A stretch of 64,000 nt of DNA. Source: Streptomyces sp. DH41 (GTDB lineage Bacteria; Actinomycetota; Actinomycetes; Streptomycetales; Streptomycetaceae). Below are positions 1 through 8,406 of the stretch, in pieces. Position 1 is the stretch's first letter. Each line of letters starts with the position of its first letter. Location: NCBI RefSeq assembly GCF_029813785.1, contig NZ_JARVKY010000012.1, positions 124,001 to 188,000 of the forward strand. Reading direction: 5' to 3'. Both the position numbers and the translations under genes were made by a program. The notes beneath the pieces were generated by a model that did no database searches, was not told the DNA's origin, and was given only the letters and a program-made list of their open reading frames with translations.

Positions 1-543
1 CTTGTCGCTGATGTCGAAGACCTTCATGCCCTCCCAGGAGGACTTCTCGGTCGCGGGCTGCGTGGTGCTGTTGCAACTGCTGTCGCTGCGCGAGGAGTCG
101 GTCGACAGGAACAGCAGGTCACCGGAGACGGAGATGTCGTTCTGCGAGCCGGGACACAGCACCTGGGCGACGGTCTTCGGCTTCTTCGGGTTCCTGATGT
201 CGAAGATGCGGAAGCCGTCGTAGTTGCCGGCGAAGGCGTACCGGCCCTGGAAGGCCAGGTCCGAATTGGTGCCGGGCAGCGCGTCCTTGGGGATGTTGGC
301 CACGTGCTCGATGTTGTCCGAGTGGACTATCTCGTCCTGGCCGGGTATCTCGCCGCTCTCGATGGCGTCGCGCACCTCGGCGCGCGCGCTCTTGGACACC
401 TCCTTCGACGCGTCCGGGCTGTCCCCGGGGTCGGGGGTCGCCACGGCCGGGCCGGCGGTGAGCAGCGCGGACAGGAGTCCGGCGGCGGCGGCCGCGACTC
501 CCAGGCGTCTGCGCCGCGTTCGCGGGTCGTTGAACAGGGTCAC
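1..543 (-). CDS. LVIVD-repeat secreted protein (5' part, cut by window edge)
   Basis: The visible 181 residues begin at a GTG preceded by a GGGAGGAAAC ribosome site. Residues about 3-33 are a basic stretch followed by an Ala/Leu-rich hydrophobic segment ending near ...GPAVA, which looks like an export signal. The rest contains LVIVD-type propeller motifs: FAGNYDGFRIFDIRNPKKPK and the start of another (MKVFDIS). These repeats usually build surface beta-propellers; the substrate is unknown. It is divergent from a DUF305 lipoprotein, so the two exported proteins may act together. The 3' end lies outside the window. Confidence 0.8.
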   Translation of the reverse strand, partial: MTLFNDPRTRRRRLGVAAAAAGLLSALLTAGPAVATPDPGDSPDASKEVSKSARAEVRDAIESGEIPGQDEIVHSDNIEHVANIPKDALPGTNSDLAFQGRYAFAGNYDGFRIFDIRNPKKPKTVAQVLCPGSQNDISVSGDLLFLSTDSSRSDSSCNSTTQPATEKSSWEGMKVFDISDK

Positions 544-592
544 TGTTTCCTCCCTACGTCCGTTCCCGTCGGAACGGTTCACGCACCTCCGC

Positions 593-620
593 AGTATCGT
601 CTTCACCATGCACATATCAA
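593..620 (-). promoter_or_regulatory. Candidate promoter for the LVIVD-repeat gene
   Basis: On the minus strand TTGATA (615-620) and GATACT (593-598) are separated by 16 bp and lie about 50 bp upstream of the GTG start at 543. This resembles a housekeeping-sigma promoter. Prediction only. Confidence 0.4.
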
Positions 621-752
621 CAGGGGGCAACAAACACGCAATGAAGTTTTTCGATCACTGACGCGCGGAAGCGTGCTAGGACGGTCACCACACCCACAAG
701 GTGTTCCGCATCCCTCCCCCCTCGGGGGCACCCCCAGCCACAGGAGGTCGTT

Positions 753-1409
753 GTGTCCCTTCGCCCCGCGCTGTCCCGTGCCTCGCTCGTCGCGGCCTCA
801 CTGACCGCACTGGCCGTGCTCGCGCTCGGGGCCTGCGACTCCGGTTCGGACACCGGATCGGCGGCCGCGGCCGGACCCTCGGTGATCGCTCCGGGCAAAC
901 CGGGCGAGGGCAACCGGACACTTTCCGCCAAGGACGCCGAGGAGCAGCGCGCCGACGACGACTCCCCCAACTCGGCGGACGTCTCCTACGCGCGGATGAT
1001 GATCCAGCACCACGAACAGGCGCTGGAGATGACCGGACTCGTCCCGGAGCACGCCGAGTCCGGCCAGGTCAAAGCGCTCGCGGAACGGCTCTCCGCCGCC
1101 CAGGGACCGGAGATCACGGCGATGAAGGGCTGGCTGAAGAACCACGACGAGAAGGAGAAGGGCGGCGGCCACGACCACGCCGCGATGCCGGGGATGGCGA
1201 CCGAGGCCCAGTTGGAGAAGTTGCGCGCGGCGCGGGGCAAGGCCTTCGACCAGCTCTTCCTCACGCTGATGATCACTCACCACGAGGGTGCGATCACCAT
1301 GGCCACGGAGGTGAAGTCGCAGGGCAACAACGTGCAGGTCGAGGAGATGGCCGACGACGTGGTCGCCCAGCAGACGAGCGAGATCTCGCGGATGCGGAGA
1401 ATGCTGTGA
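753..1409 (+). CDS. DUF305 family lipoprotein
   Basis: 218 aa. GTG start chosen because AGGAGG lies at 742-747. The N-terminus has a signal with a lipobox (LALGAC, Cys about residue 28), so it should be a membrane-anchored lipoprotein outside the cell. Two His-rich motifs typical of DUF305 are present: MMIQHHEQALEM and LMITHHEGAITM, in a four-helix-bundle pattern, with an HDHAAMPGM linker between them. The family is often linked with metal, especially copper, binding; the role here is unproven. It is divergent from the LVIVD protein. Confidence 0.88.
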   Translation: MSLRPALSRASLVAASLTALAVLALGACDSGSDTGSAAAAGPSVIAPGKPGEGNRTLSAKDAEEQRADDDSPNSADVSYARMMIQHHEQALEMTGLVPEHAESGQVKALAERLSAAQGPEITAMKGWLKNHDEKEKGGGHDHAAMPGMATEAQLEKLRAARGKAFDQLFLTLMITHHEGAITMATEVKSQGNNVQVEEMADDVVAQQTSEISRMRRML

Positions 1410-1427
1410 CGGCCCGTCGGAAACACT

Positions 1428-1949
1428 TCAGCGCCGTGCGCGACGCGGAGCCAGAAAGCCGTCGTCGCGCGCCTGGCCGATCAGCCTGAGCGACTTCCGC
1501 CGGCTGTGCCCGGTCGCGCGCATCACCGCGAGGACCGGGTCGCCGCCCTCGTCCCGGGCCGCCCGGTACTCCCGCGCGACCAGCCGGCGCCCTTCCCTGC
1601 CGCCCGGCCACGCGGGGCGCGCACGCCGCGCGGCGGCCGGTACGGCACGGACGGAGGCCGGCACGCAGGCCTCGAAGAGCGGATCCTCCAGCCACTCGGC
1701 GAGTACGGCCAGGTCGTCGAGGGACAGCGGCGGTTCGGCGCGTACGTCCTCGACCCGCACGTCCTGACCGGACAGCACGGCGAGCGCGTCCACCCGGGCG
1801 CCGTCGGCGAACGTCAGCCGCACGTCGAACCACGAGGTGGTGGTGCCGCCCTCGTCCACCACCCAGGTGTGCCGCACGGACATCTCACCGTCGTCCGGAC
1901 AGCGGTCGGAAAGCTGAAGAGAACGATCAACGAAGGATGCTTCGAGCAC
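1428..1949 (-). CDS. Conserved actinobacterial hypothetical protein, possibly DUF6214
   Basis: 173 aa from a GTG at 1949; an internal ATG at 1883 (MSVRHTWVVD) is an equally plausible start, and neither has a strong ribosome site. The central part (FDVRLTFADGARVDALAVL) reads as a small alpha/beta domain. The C-terminal half is Arg/Ala-rich with an AVMRATGHSRRKSLRLIGQA segment resembling a helix-turn-helix-like end. From memory it resembles DUF6214 proteins of Streptomyces. Function unknown. Confidence 0.65.
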   Translation of the reverse strand: MLEASFVDRSLQLSDRCPDDGEMSVRHTWVVDEGGTTTSWFDVRLTFADGARVDALAVLSGQDVRVEDVRAEPPLSLDDLAVLAEWLEDPLFEACVPASVRAVPAAARRARPAWPGGREGRRLVAREYRAARDEGGDPVLAVMRATGHSRRKSLRLIGQARDDGFLAPRRARR

Positions 1950-2103
1950 ACACCGTACGTAACCTCATGATCACATTCCATAAGAACAGAACACGCGCAA
2001 ACACGCACCGTTCACCGGGCGCAGCACCCTGTCAGCGGAGCCCAGGCGGTGGGATGCTGGAGACGTCAGTACCCCCTCCGACTTTCCGGACCGTCCGACT
2101 TCC

Positions 2104-2168
2104 GCGCCATCCGGCTCCCGCGCCATCCGGCTCCCGCGCCGTCCCGGCTCTCGGACCCTCCGGCTCCC
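2104..2168. repeat. 16-bp degenerate tandem repeat before the FprA-like gene
   Basis: GCGCCATCCGGCTCCC occurs perfectly twice in tandem (2104-2119, 2120-2135) and is followed by two diverged units up to 2168. The array ends a few bases before the ribosome site of the downstream gene. Confidence 0.75.
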
Positions 2169-2185
2169 GGACAAGGAGGTCCGCC

Positions 2186-3532
2186 GTGCTGCGTGTCGCC
2201 GTCGTCGGCTCGGGACCGAGCGGGTGCTACACCGCCCAGAGCCTCGTCCAGCTCGACCGGGATGTGCTCGTGGACGTCCTGGACCGTCTGCCGTGCCCGT
2301 ACGGACTGGTGAGATACGGCGTGGCGCCGGACCACGAGAAGATCAAGTCGCTCCAGAACACCCTGCGCACGGTCCTGGAGGACGAGCGGGTGCGGTTCCT
2401 CGGTGGCGTCCCGATCGGCCCCGGGGGCGTGTCCTCCGCCCGGCTGCGGGAGCTGTACCACGCGGTGGTGTACTGCGTGGGCGCCGCCACCGACCGGCGC
2501 CTGGGTATCCCCGGCGAGGATCTGCCGGGCAGCTGGTCGGCCACCGAGTTCGTGTCCTGGTACAGCGCCCATCCGGACGCCGTGGACGACGGCTTCCTGC
2601 GCGGGGCGCGGTCTGCGGTCGTGATCGGGGTGGGCAACGTCGCCGTGGACGTGGCACGGATGCTGGTCCGCGGCGTGGCCGAGCTGAGCGGCACCGACAT
2701 GCCGCAGGCCGCGCTCGACACACTCGCCGCCGGCCAGGTGGCCGACGTGCACATGGTGGGCAGGCGGGGCCCGTCGCAGGCCCGCTTCACCACCAAGGAG
2801 CTGCGCGAGCTGGGCGCTCTGCCGGGCACGGCGGTCCTGGTGGACCCCGCGGAGCTGGCACTGGACCCGGCATACGGGGACCCCTCCGGGCTGCCCGGTC
2901 CGCAGCGCCGCAACGTGGAGGTGCTGCGCGGCTGGGCCGAGCGGCCCGCGCCGGACACCGCCCGCCGCATCCGGCCGCGCTTCTTCCTGCGCCCGGTGGA
3001 ACTGACGGCGGACGACGACGGCCACGTGGGCGCCGTGCGCTTCGAGCGGACGGTGCCGGACGGCCGCGGCGGCGTGACGGGCACCGGACGGTACACGGAG
3101 ATCGAGGCCCGACTGGTGCTGCGGTCGGTGGGCTACCGCGGGGTGCCGCTGGAAGGGCTGCCGTTCGACGCGGCGAGCGGGACGGTGCCGCATCGGGCGG
3201 GGCGCGTCCTGCGCGCGGGCGCCGTCACCCCCGGCGAGTACGTGGCCGGCTGGATCAAGCGGGGCCCCACCGGCGTCATCGGCACCAACCGCCCGTGCGC
3301 CAAGGAGACGGTGACGTCCCTGCTGGCGGACGCCGCCTCGCTCGTACGCCGGGACCTCCCCGCGGACCCCCTTCGCCTCCTGCGTGCCGAAGGCGTCGAG
3401 CCGGTCGAGTGGGCCGGGTGGCGGGCCATCGAGCGGGCCGAGGCGGACCTCGGCGCCGCACTGGGACGACGCGTGGTGAAGCTGCCCGACTGGGAGGCGC
3501 TGCTGACGGCGGCACGGGCGGCGACGGCCTGA
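2186..3532 (+). CDS. FAD-dependent ferredoxin/adrenodoxin reductase-like protein
   Basis: 448 aa. GTG chosen because AAGGAGG sits at 2173-2179 and the protein then starts directly with the FAD dinucleotide-binding motif VAVVGSGPSGCY. A second Rossmann motif, VIGVGNVAVDVARML, binds NADP(H). The PYGLVRYGVAPDH motif and a C-terminal GPTGVIGTNRPCA segment are characteristic of FprA/adrenodoxin reductase enzymes, which pass electrons from NADPH to ferredoxins, often for P450s. Full length for the family. No ferredoxin or P450 gene lies next to it. Confidence 0.9.
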   Translation: MLRVAVVGSGPSGCYTAQSLVQLDRDVLVDVLDRLPCPYGLVRYGVAPDHEKIKSLQNTLRTVLEDERVRFLGGVPIGPGGVSSARLRELYHAVVYCVGAATDRRLGIPGEDLPGSWSATEFVSWYSAHPDAVDDGFLRGARSAVVIGVGNVAVDVARMLVRGVAELSGTDMPQAALDTLAAGQVADVHMVGRRGPSQARFTTKELRELGALPGTAVLVDPAELALDPAYGDPSGLPGPQRRNVEVLRGWAERPAPDTARRIRPRFFLRPVELTADDDGHVGAVRFERTVPDGRGGVTGTGRYTEIEARLVLRSVGYRGVPLEGLPFDAASGTVPHRAGRVLRAGAVTPGEYVAGWIKRGPTGVIGTNRPCAKETVTSLLADAASLVRRDLPADPLRLLRAEGVEPVEWAGWRAIERAEADLGAALGRRVVKLPDWEALLTAARAATA

Positions 3533-3566
3533 GCACGCCGGCCGGCACGCCTGCCCCGGCCCTCCG

Positions 3567-3929
3567 TCAGCCGGTGCCGAGGCGGGAGGCCTGACGGGCC
3601 GCGGCGGCCAGAAGGGCGTCGAGCAGGCCCGGGAAGAGGTCGTCCAGGTCGCTCCTGCGCAGACCGTTCATCTTGGCCGTGCCCCGATAGGTCTGCCGGA
3701 TCACCCCGCTCTCCCGCAGTACCCGGAAGTGGTGCGTGGTGGTGGACTTGGTGACCGGCAGGTCGAAGTACGAGCACGAGAAGAGCTCGTCGCTGTCGGC
3801 GGCGAGATCCCGCACGATCCGCAGCCGCACCGGGTCCGAGAGCGCGTGCAGCACCTCCTCCAACCGGATCTCCTCGCGCGCCGGGTGCGGCAGGTCGCGG
3901 GTGCCGGCGGCAGTGGCGGCGGGGGTCAC
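3567..3929 (-). CDS. ArsR-family winged-helix repressor
   Basis: 120 aa from the GTG at 3929, chosen over the 3959 start because GGAG lies just upstream. A winged helix spans residues about 17-90: LHALSDPVRLRIVRDLA, then TKSTTTHHFRVLRESGVIRQ as the recognition helix and wing. The metal-binding CxC of classical ArsR is not evident (one Cys, in LFSCSYFDLP). Members paired with Old Yellow Enzymes often sense electrophiles or oxidants. It is divergent from such an enzyme across a region full of TCGTACGA-type repeats. Confidence 0.9.
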   Translation of the reverse strand: MTPAATAAGTRDLPHPAREEIRLEEVLHALSDPVRLRIVRDLAADSDELFSCSYFDLPVTKSTTTHHFRVLRESGVIRQTYRGTAKMNGLRRSDLDDLFPGLLDALLAAAARQASRLGTG

Positions 3930-4006
3930 GGCGGCTCCAGTTCGTCCGGGAAGGCCCACCGTTCAGGATCAGGAGTGGCCTTGGCTGGGCGTTCAGCGGG
4001 TCTTCA

Positions 4007-4075
4007 TTGTACGAGGGCATTGTACGAAAGACATCGTAGTTTGACATCCACCGTACTACGAGAGCTATCGTACGA
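4007..4075. promoter_or_regulatory. Repeated operator-like sites and -35 element between arsR-type and OYE genes
   Basis: TTGTACGA occurs at 4007-4014 and 4020-4027 (13 bp apart). The palindrome TCGTACGA lies at 4068-4075. TCGTAG (4034-4039) and CTACGA (4056-4061) form an inverted repeat around a TTGACA -35 box at 4041-4046. A TATCGT at 4066-4071 could be the -10, but the 19-bp spacing is long. The layout fits autorepression and repression of the Old Yellow Enzyme gene by the ArsR protein. Confidence 0.6.
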
Positions 4076-4112
4076 GCCGTTCCGTCCTGCCGCGACCAAG
4101 GGAGCAGCTCTC

Positions 4113-5192
4113 ATGACCGCCCTCTTCCAGCCCCTACAGCTGCGTGACACCACGATCCCGAACCGGGTCTGGATGCCGCCGATGTGCCAGTACTCCGCCG
4201 CGCCGCAGGGCCCGTCGGCGGGCGTTCCCGGCGACTGGCACTTCGCGCACTACGGCGCACGCGCGACGGGCGGCACGGGACTGATCGTCGTCGAGGCCAC
4301 GGGTGTGTCGCCGGAGGGCCGCATCTCCCCGCAGGACCTCGGCCTGTGGAACGACACCCAGGTCGAGGCGTTCCGCCGGATCACGGACTTCCTGCGGTCC
4401 CAGGGCACGGTCCCGGCGATCCAGCTGGCCCACGCCGGCCGCAAGGCGTCGACCGCGCAGCCCTGGAAGGGCGGGGCGCCCGTGGGCCCGGACGCGTACG
4501 GCTGGCAGCCGCTGGCTCCGAGTGGGCTGGCGTTCGACGAGCGGCACCCGGTGCCCACGGAGCTGTCGCTCGCGCAGATCCGCGAGGTGGTCGGCCAGTT
4601 CGCGGACGCCGCGCGCCGGGCCCTCGCCGCCGGTTTCGAGATCGTCGAGATCCACGGCGCCCACGGCTACCTGATCCACGAGTTCCTCTCGCCGCACTCC
4701 AACCACCGCACCGACGCCTACGGCGGCTCGTACGAGAACCGCACCCGGTTCGCACTGGAGGTCGTCGACGCCGTACGGGAGGTGTGGCCCGACGACAAGC
4801 CGCTGTTCTTCCGCGTCTCCGCCACCGACTGGCTGGACGAGGGCGGCTGGACGGCCGACGACACCGTCCGCTTCGCCCGCGACCTCCAGGCCCACGGCAT
4901 CGACCTCCTCGACGTCTCCACCGGCGGCAACGTCGCGCGCGTCCGGATCCCGACCGGACCCGGCTACCAGGTCCCGTTCGCCGCGCGCGTGAAGGCGGAG
5001 ACCACCCTTCCGGTCGCCGCCGTCGGCCTGATCACCGAGGCCGGGCAGGCCGAGAAGATCCTGGCCAACGGCGAGGCCGACGCGGTGCTGCTGGGCCGGG
5101 AGCTGCTGCGCGACCCGTCCTGGGCCCAGCACGCGGCGCGGGAGCTGGGCGCGGACGTCCGGATGCCGGACCAGTACGGCTGGGGCATTTGA
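4113..5192 (+). CDS. NADH:flavin oxidoreductase, Old Yellow Enzyme family (YqjM-like)
   Basis: 359 aa. ATG with AAGGGAG at 4098-4104. A TIM-barrel FMN enzyme reducing activated C=C bonds of enones and electrophiles with NAD(P)H. Seen: FQPLQLRDTTIPNRVWMPPM at the N-terminus, the HGAHGYLIHEFLSPHSNHRT motif carrying the catalytic His pair, YGGSYENRTRF, and the C-terminal phosphate-binding strands (AVGLI...ADAVLLGRELL). The N-terminus and length fit the YqjM subgroup. The stop codon overlaps the end of the adjacent TnpB element, so the last residues may have been changed by that insertion. Confidence 0.93.
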   Translation: MTALFQPLQLRDTTIPNRVWMPPMCQYSAAPQGPSAGVPGDWHFAHYGARATGGTGLIVVEATGVSPEGRISPQDLGLWNDTQVEAFRRITDFLRSQGTVPAIQLAHAGRKASTAQPWKGGAPVGPDAYGWQPLAPSGLAFDERHPVPTELSLAQIREVVGQFADAARRALAAGFEIVEIHGAHGYLIHEFLSPHSNHRTDAYGGSYENRTRFALEVVDAVREVWPDDKPLFFRVSATDWLDEGGWTADDTVRFARDLQAHGIDLLDVSTGGNVARVRIPTGPGYQVPFAARVKAETTLPVAAVGLITEAGQAEKILANGEADAVLLGRELLRDPSWAQHAARELGADVRMPDQYGWGI

Positions 5193-5330
5193 ATCCTCCC
5201 CTCCCTGAAGGCAGAGGGGATTCCTGGCTCAGGCCGCCTCCTGGAGCAGCGCTCCAGGAGGTCTTCCGCCGTCGGCACCAGCCGGGTTGAGACCAGCCCG
5301 GACGAGCATGACGCGTGCGGAGTTCTTGTC
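5191..5330 (-). ncRNA. Predicted omega RNA (guide RNA) of TnpB
   Basis: TnpB nucleases use an RNA covering the 3' end of tnpB and the right end of the element. Here the tnpB 3' end contains a perfect 11-bp stem (5237-5247 with 5251-5261, AGC loop), followed by the right-end hairpin at 5191-5223. The guide would be read from the flank next to 5190, that is the complement of the last codons of the Old Yellow Enzyme gene. The 5' limit is arbitrary. Inferred from family knowledge and the visible hairpins. Confidence 0.4.
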
Positions 5331-6449
5331 CCGTGGGGACGTGGTCCCGCAGGCGGTGCAGGTGTAGGTGCGTTCACCCAGCGGCAGGGCGTGCTTGGCT
5401 CTCGCTCCGCACTGCGCGCAGTCCATCGTGGTGTACGCGGGATGTACCAGGCGGATGTCCCGCCCGTGCTTGCGGCCCATCTCGATCAGGGCGGCCTTGG
5501 TGGCGCCGATGGCGGCGTCGGCGGCCTTGCGGGCCATCGTGGACCTGGCCAGGAACCTCGGACGGAAGTCCTCGATCGCAATGACGTCGTGGTCACGGAC
5601 CACCTTCTTGGCCCACTTGCGGCCGGTGTCCGCCCGCTGCCTCGCGACCTTCTTGTGGGCCTTTGCCCGCAGTCTCCGCGCCGTCCGGTAGCCCTTCGAT
5701 GCGGGCTTGCCCTTCTTGGGTCTGCGGCGGGCCATCATCCGGTCGTACCGGGCCAGCCTCACCCTCGCCTTCCCGCCGTGCCCGACGTCCGGCAGGTCGT
5801 GCGCGTCGGACGTGGTCGTCACCGTCTCCCGCACCCCCCAGTCGACACCGAGGACACGGCCGGTCTCCGGCAGGGGCTGGAGCTGGGCGGGGACGACGAA
5901 CGAGCAGTACCAGTGCCCGAGACTGTCCTGGTACACGCGCACCGAGGACGGCTCACCTGGCAACTCCCGCGACCACACCACCGACAGGACAATGCCGCCC
6001 GCCAGGTGCAGCCGGCCATCCTTCAACCGGAACCCGCGCTTCGTGTAGTTCAGGGTCGGCAACGCATCACGCTTGGTCTTCCACTTCGGCATCCCGGTTC
6101 GGCGCGCCATGGGCAGGCGCGCTGTGATGTCCTGGTGGGCCTTGGTGCGAGAGCGGCCGAAGTCGCGGATGACCTGCTGCTGGGGAACGGACGAGCCCTC
6201 CCGCAGCCACGGTGTACAGGCACGGGCTCCGGTCAGCATCCTGTCGAGCTGGGCCGGGCCGCACGTGGCCTTCTCACCGGTCGCCCTGTTGTGCAGGTGC
6301 ACGGCCATGCACTTGGCGACGCACTCGTTCCACACCCATCGACACCGACCCCACTCCGCCATCAAAGCGGTACGAGCAGCGGACGACACCCGCAATCGGT
6401 ACATGTACCGGACATGCCCGGCCCCCACGCCCGCCCCCACCCGCGCCAT
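5229..6449 (-). CDS. tnpB: TnpB RNA-guided endonuclease / IS605 OrfB
   Basis: 406 aa from the ATG at 6449, which follows an AAGGGGGG ribosome site; longer upstream reading is not protein-like. The RuvC catalytic residues are intact: D203 in VLGVDWGV, E293 in AIEDF and D374 in SPRDKNSAR. A zinc ribbon lies between the last two (C344, C347, C364, C367). The N-terminal part contains the usual HTH region (VWNECVAKCMAVHL) and the QQVIRDFGRSRTKAH segment. It should cut DNA next to a target-adjacent motif under omega RNA guidance and so help the element persist. It looks active. Confidence 0.93.
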   Translation of the reverse strand: MARVGAGVGAGHVRYMYRLRVSSAARTALMAEWGRCRWVWNECVAKCMAVHLHNRATGEKATCGPAQLDRMLTGARACTPWLREGSSVPQQQVIRDFGRSRTKAHQDITARLPMARRTGMPKWKTKRDALPTLNYTKRGFRLKDGRLHLAGGIVLSVVWSRELPGEPSSVRVYQDSLGHWYCSFVVPAQLQPLPETGRVLGVDWGVRETVTTTSDAHDLPDVGHGGKARVRLARYDRMMARRRPKKGKPASKGYRTARRLRAKAHKKVARQRADTGRKWAKKVVRDHDVIAIEDFRPRFLARSTMARKAADAAIGATKAALIEMGRKHGRDIRLVHPAYTTMDCAQCGARAKHALPLGERTYTCTACGTTSPRDKNSARVMLVRAGLNPAGADGGRPPGALLQEAA

Positions 6450-7069
6450 CCCGCCCCCCTTCACGACCCCGGCAAGGACACCGTGCCGTCCCGAAACCCC
6501 GCAAAAGACCATACGTACGACAGCCGCACGAACACTCGCCAAACCAGCAACCACCACCCCGACCAGCGACCACAGGAACACACGTTCACATCTCGGCAGC
6601 GGTACGGGCGCTCCGCTCCCTGAGCCCGGGTACGCCGACGCTTCACGTCGCGACACCCGGATGCGATTCCTCCCCGGCGTGAACGCCGAGGCCTCCTCGC
6701 AACAAATCAGGTGGGGCAAGGCGTGCCGGAGCCTCCTCAGCGCACGCCGCCACCTGGGCGACTCCCCGAGGGCAGCGAGGGAGTCTCCTCCACCATCCCG
6801 GTCTCCGGGCACCAAGAAGTACGGGATGAAGCGCTTCTACGGCATGAATGATCCCGGCTCCGGCGGTCGGGACGAGGACCAGGGCCCGATCCTGGAACTG
6901 TCCGCCCGGCGAGGCCGGAGCGGCTCGCGCGAAAACCTCTCGCCGGGCCCGACGCCACCGTCCTGACCTGCGGCGACAGCCTTTCCAGAGGTGACTGTCA
7001 GTGCCGGGGTGCAGACTGGCCCGTGTCCGAGACAAAGGCGTCGACGACGACGCCGCGGAGGTGATCGGC
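6450..7069. other. Gene-free stretch: 5' leader and left end of the TnpB element, then spacer
   Basis: 6450-6660 is relatively A/C-rich and probably is the tnpB leader. 6660-6700 holds the left-end hairpin. At 6760-6785 a 7-bp inverted repeat (GACTCCC / GGGAGTC) encloses a 12-nt loop. A 46-codon reading frame starting at 6829 has no supporting evidence. No convincing gene was seen. Confidence 0.5.
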
Positions 7070-8155
7070 ATGACCGAGGTACTGCTCGCCGTAGGCACCC
7101 GCAAGGGCCTGTTCATCGGGCGCCGGCGGGGTGGCACCTGGGAGTTCGACGAAAGTCCCTACTTCAACGCACAGGCCGTCTACTCGGTCGCCCTCGACAC
7201 CCGCGGCGACACCCCGCGGCTGCTTGCCGGCGGCGACAGCGCGCACTGGGGACCGTCGGTGTTCCACTCCGACGACCTGGGCCGCACCTGGACGGAACCG
7301 GCGCGGCCGGCCGTCAGGTTCCCCAAGGAGACGGGTGCTTCGCTGGAGCGGGTGTGGCAGCTGCACCCGGCCGCCGCGGAGCCCGACGTGGTCTACGCGG
7401 GCACGGAACCGGCCGCACTGTACCGCTCGGAGGACCGCGGGGAGAGCTTCGAGCTGGTCCGCCCCCTCTGGGAGCACCCCACGCGGTCCCAGTGGGTGCC
7501 GGGTGGCGGTGGCGAGGGGCTGCACACCGTCCTCACCGACAAGCGCGACCCGAAGTCGGTGACGGTCGCCGTCTCGACCGCGGGCGTGTTCCGCACGGGC
7601 GACGGCGGGGCGAGCTGGGCGCCGTCCAACTCCGGGGTCTCCGCGGTGTTCCTGCCGGACCCGGACCCGGAGTTCGGCCAGTGCGTGCACAAGGTCGCAC
7701 GCGACGCGGTGACACCGGACCGGTTGTATCTGCAGAACCACTGGGGCGTGTACCGCAGCGACGACGCCGGCGCCCGGTGGACGGACATCGGCGAGGGCCT
7801 GCCATCCACCTTCGGTTTCGCGGTGGCGGCCCATCCACACCGCGGCGACACGGCGTACGTGTTCCCGATCACCGCCGACTCGGACCGGGTCCCCGCCGGC
7901 CGCCGCTGCCGGGTCTACCGCACGGCGGACGCGGGCAAGACCTGGGAGCCGCTCACGGCGGGTCTGCCCCAGGAGGACCACTACGGCACGGTGCTGCGTG
8001 ACGCGCTGTGGACCGACGACGCGGAACAGGCGGGCGTGTACTTCGGCAACCGCAACGGCGAGGTGTTCGCTTCGGCGGACGACGGGGACAGCTGGCGGCA
8101 GTTGGCCTCGCACCTCCCGGACGTGCTGTGCGTGCGGGCCGCGGTCGTCGGGTGA
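7070..8155 (+). CDS. BNR/YVTN-type beta-propeller protein
   Basis: 361 aa, ATG at 7070 with GGAGG at 7057-7061. Asp-box/BNR repeats recur along the chain: SDDLGRTW, SEDRGESF, TGDGGASW, SDDAGARW, TADAGKTWEP and SADDGDSW, each followed by a strand, giving a six- or seven-bladed propeller. There is no signal peptide, so it is probably cytoplasmic. Such proteins are often labelled exo-alpha-sialidase-like, but the sialidase catalytic residues are not evident. Enzymatic activity unknown. Confidence 0.85.
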   Translation: MTEVLLAVGTRKGLFIGRRRGGTWEFDESPYFNAQAVYSVALDTRGDTPRLLAGGDSAHWGPSVFHSDDLGRTWTEPARPAVRFPKETGASLERVWQLHPAAAEPDVVYAGTEPAALYRSEDRGESFELVRPLWEHPTRSQWVPGGGGEGLHTVLTDKRDPKSVTVAVSTAGVFRTGDGGASWAPSNSGVSAVFLPDPDPEFGQCVHKVARDAVTPDRLYLQNHWGVYRSDDAGARWTDIGEGLPSTFGFAVAAHPHRGDTAYVFPITADSDRVPAGRRCRVYRTADAGKTWEPLTAGLPQEDHYGTVLRDALWTDDAEQAGVYFGNRNGEVFASADDGDSWRQLASHLPDVLCVRAAVVG

Positions 8156-8357
8156 ACCGGCGGGCCGGAGCACCGGTGCGAGGGCCGGCGCTCCTCCCAG
8201 TGGGGCTCCGCGCGCTGGGCCTCCGTCCACGGCCCGCGCCGGCCCGTCTCGCGGGGCTCGTCGAGGGAGGAAGGCGGGGCGGCCCCGATGAGGGCGGCCC
8301 TGATGGACGGCCGTGATGAGGACGGCCCCGGTGAGGAGTCACCGGGGACGAGTGCGT

Positions 8358-8390
8358 GAGCGCCCCGGTCCGGTCCGGCCCGGGGCGCTC
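8358..8390. terminator. Bidirectional terminator
   Basis: GAGCGCCCCGG (8358-8368) pairs perfectly with CCGGGGCGCTC (8380-8390) across an 11-nt loop. It lies between the convergent propeller gene and the CNNM operon. No T-tract, as is common in Streptomyces. Confidence 0.75.
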
Positions 8391-8406
8391 GGTGCCGGAC
8401 GGGCGG

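Larger units (their letters stand above)
5191..6700 (-). mobile_element. IS200/IS605-group element carrying only tnpB (IS1341 type)
   Basis: The element runs leftward. The right end is marked by an imperfect hairpin from GAATCC (5191-5196) to GGATTC (5218-5223) with the CCTTCAGGG core usual in streptomycete tnpB elements (read on the minus strand). The left end is less certain: a hairpin with the palindrome CGGCGTGAACGCCG at about 6675-6688, followed by the same GGGGAGGA motif on the minus strand. No tnpA transposase is present, so it would be non-autonomous. The left boundary is accurate only to tens of bases. Confidence 0.7.

Noticed and set aside
6643-7137. Minus-strand frame between TnpB and the propeller gene
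   Set aside because: Ser/Arg/Pro-rich, no ribosome site, and it overlaps the left-end structure and the propeller gene start.
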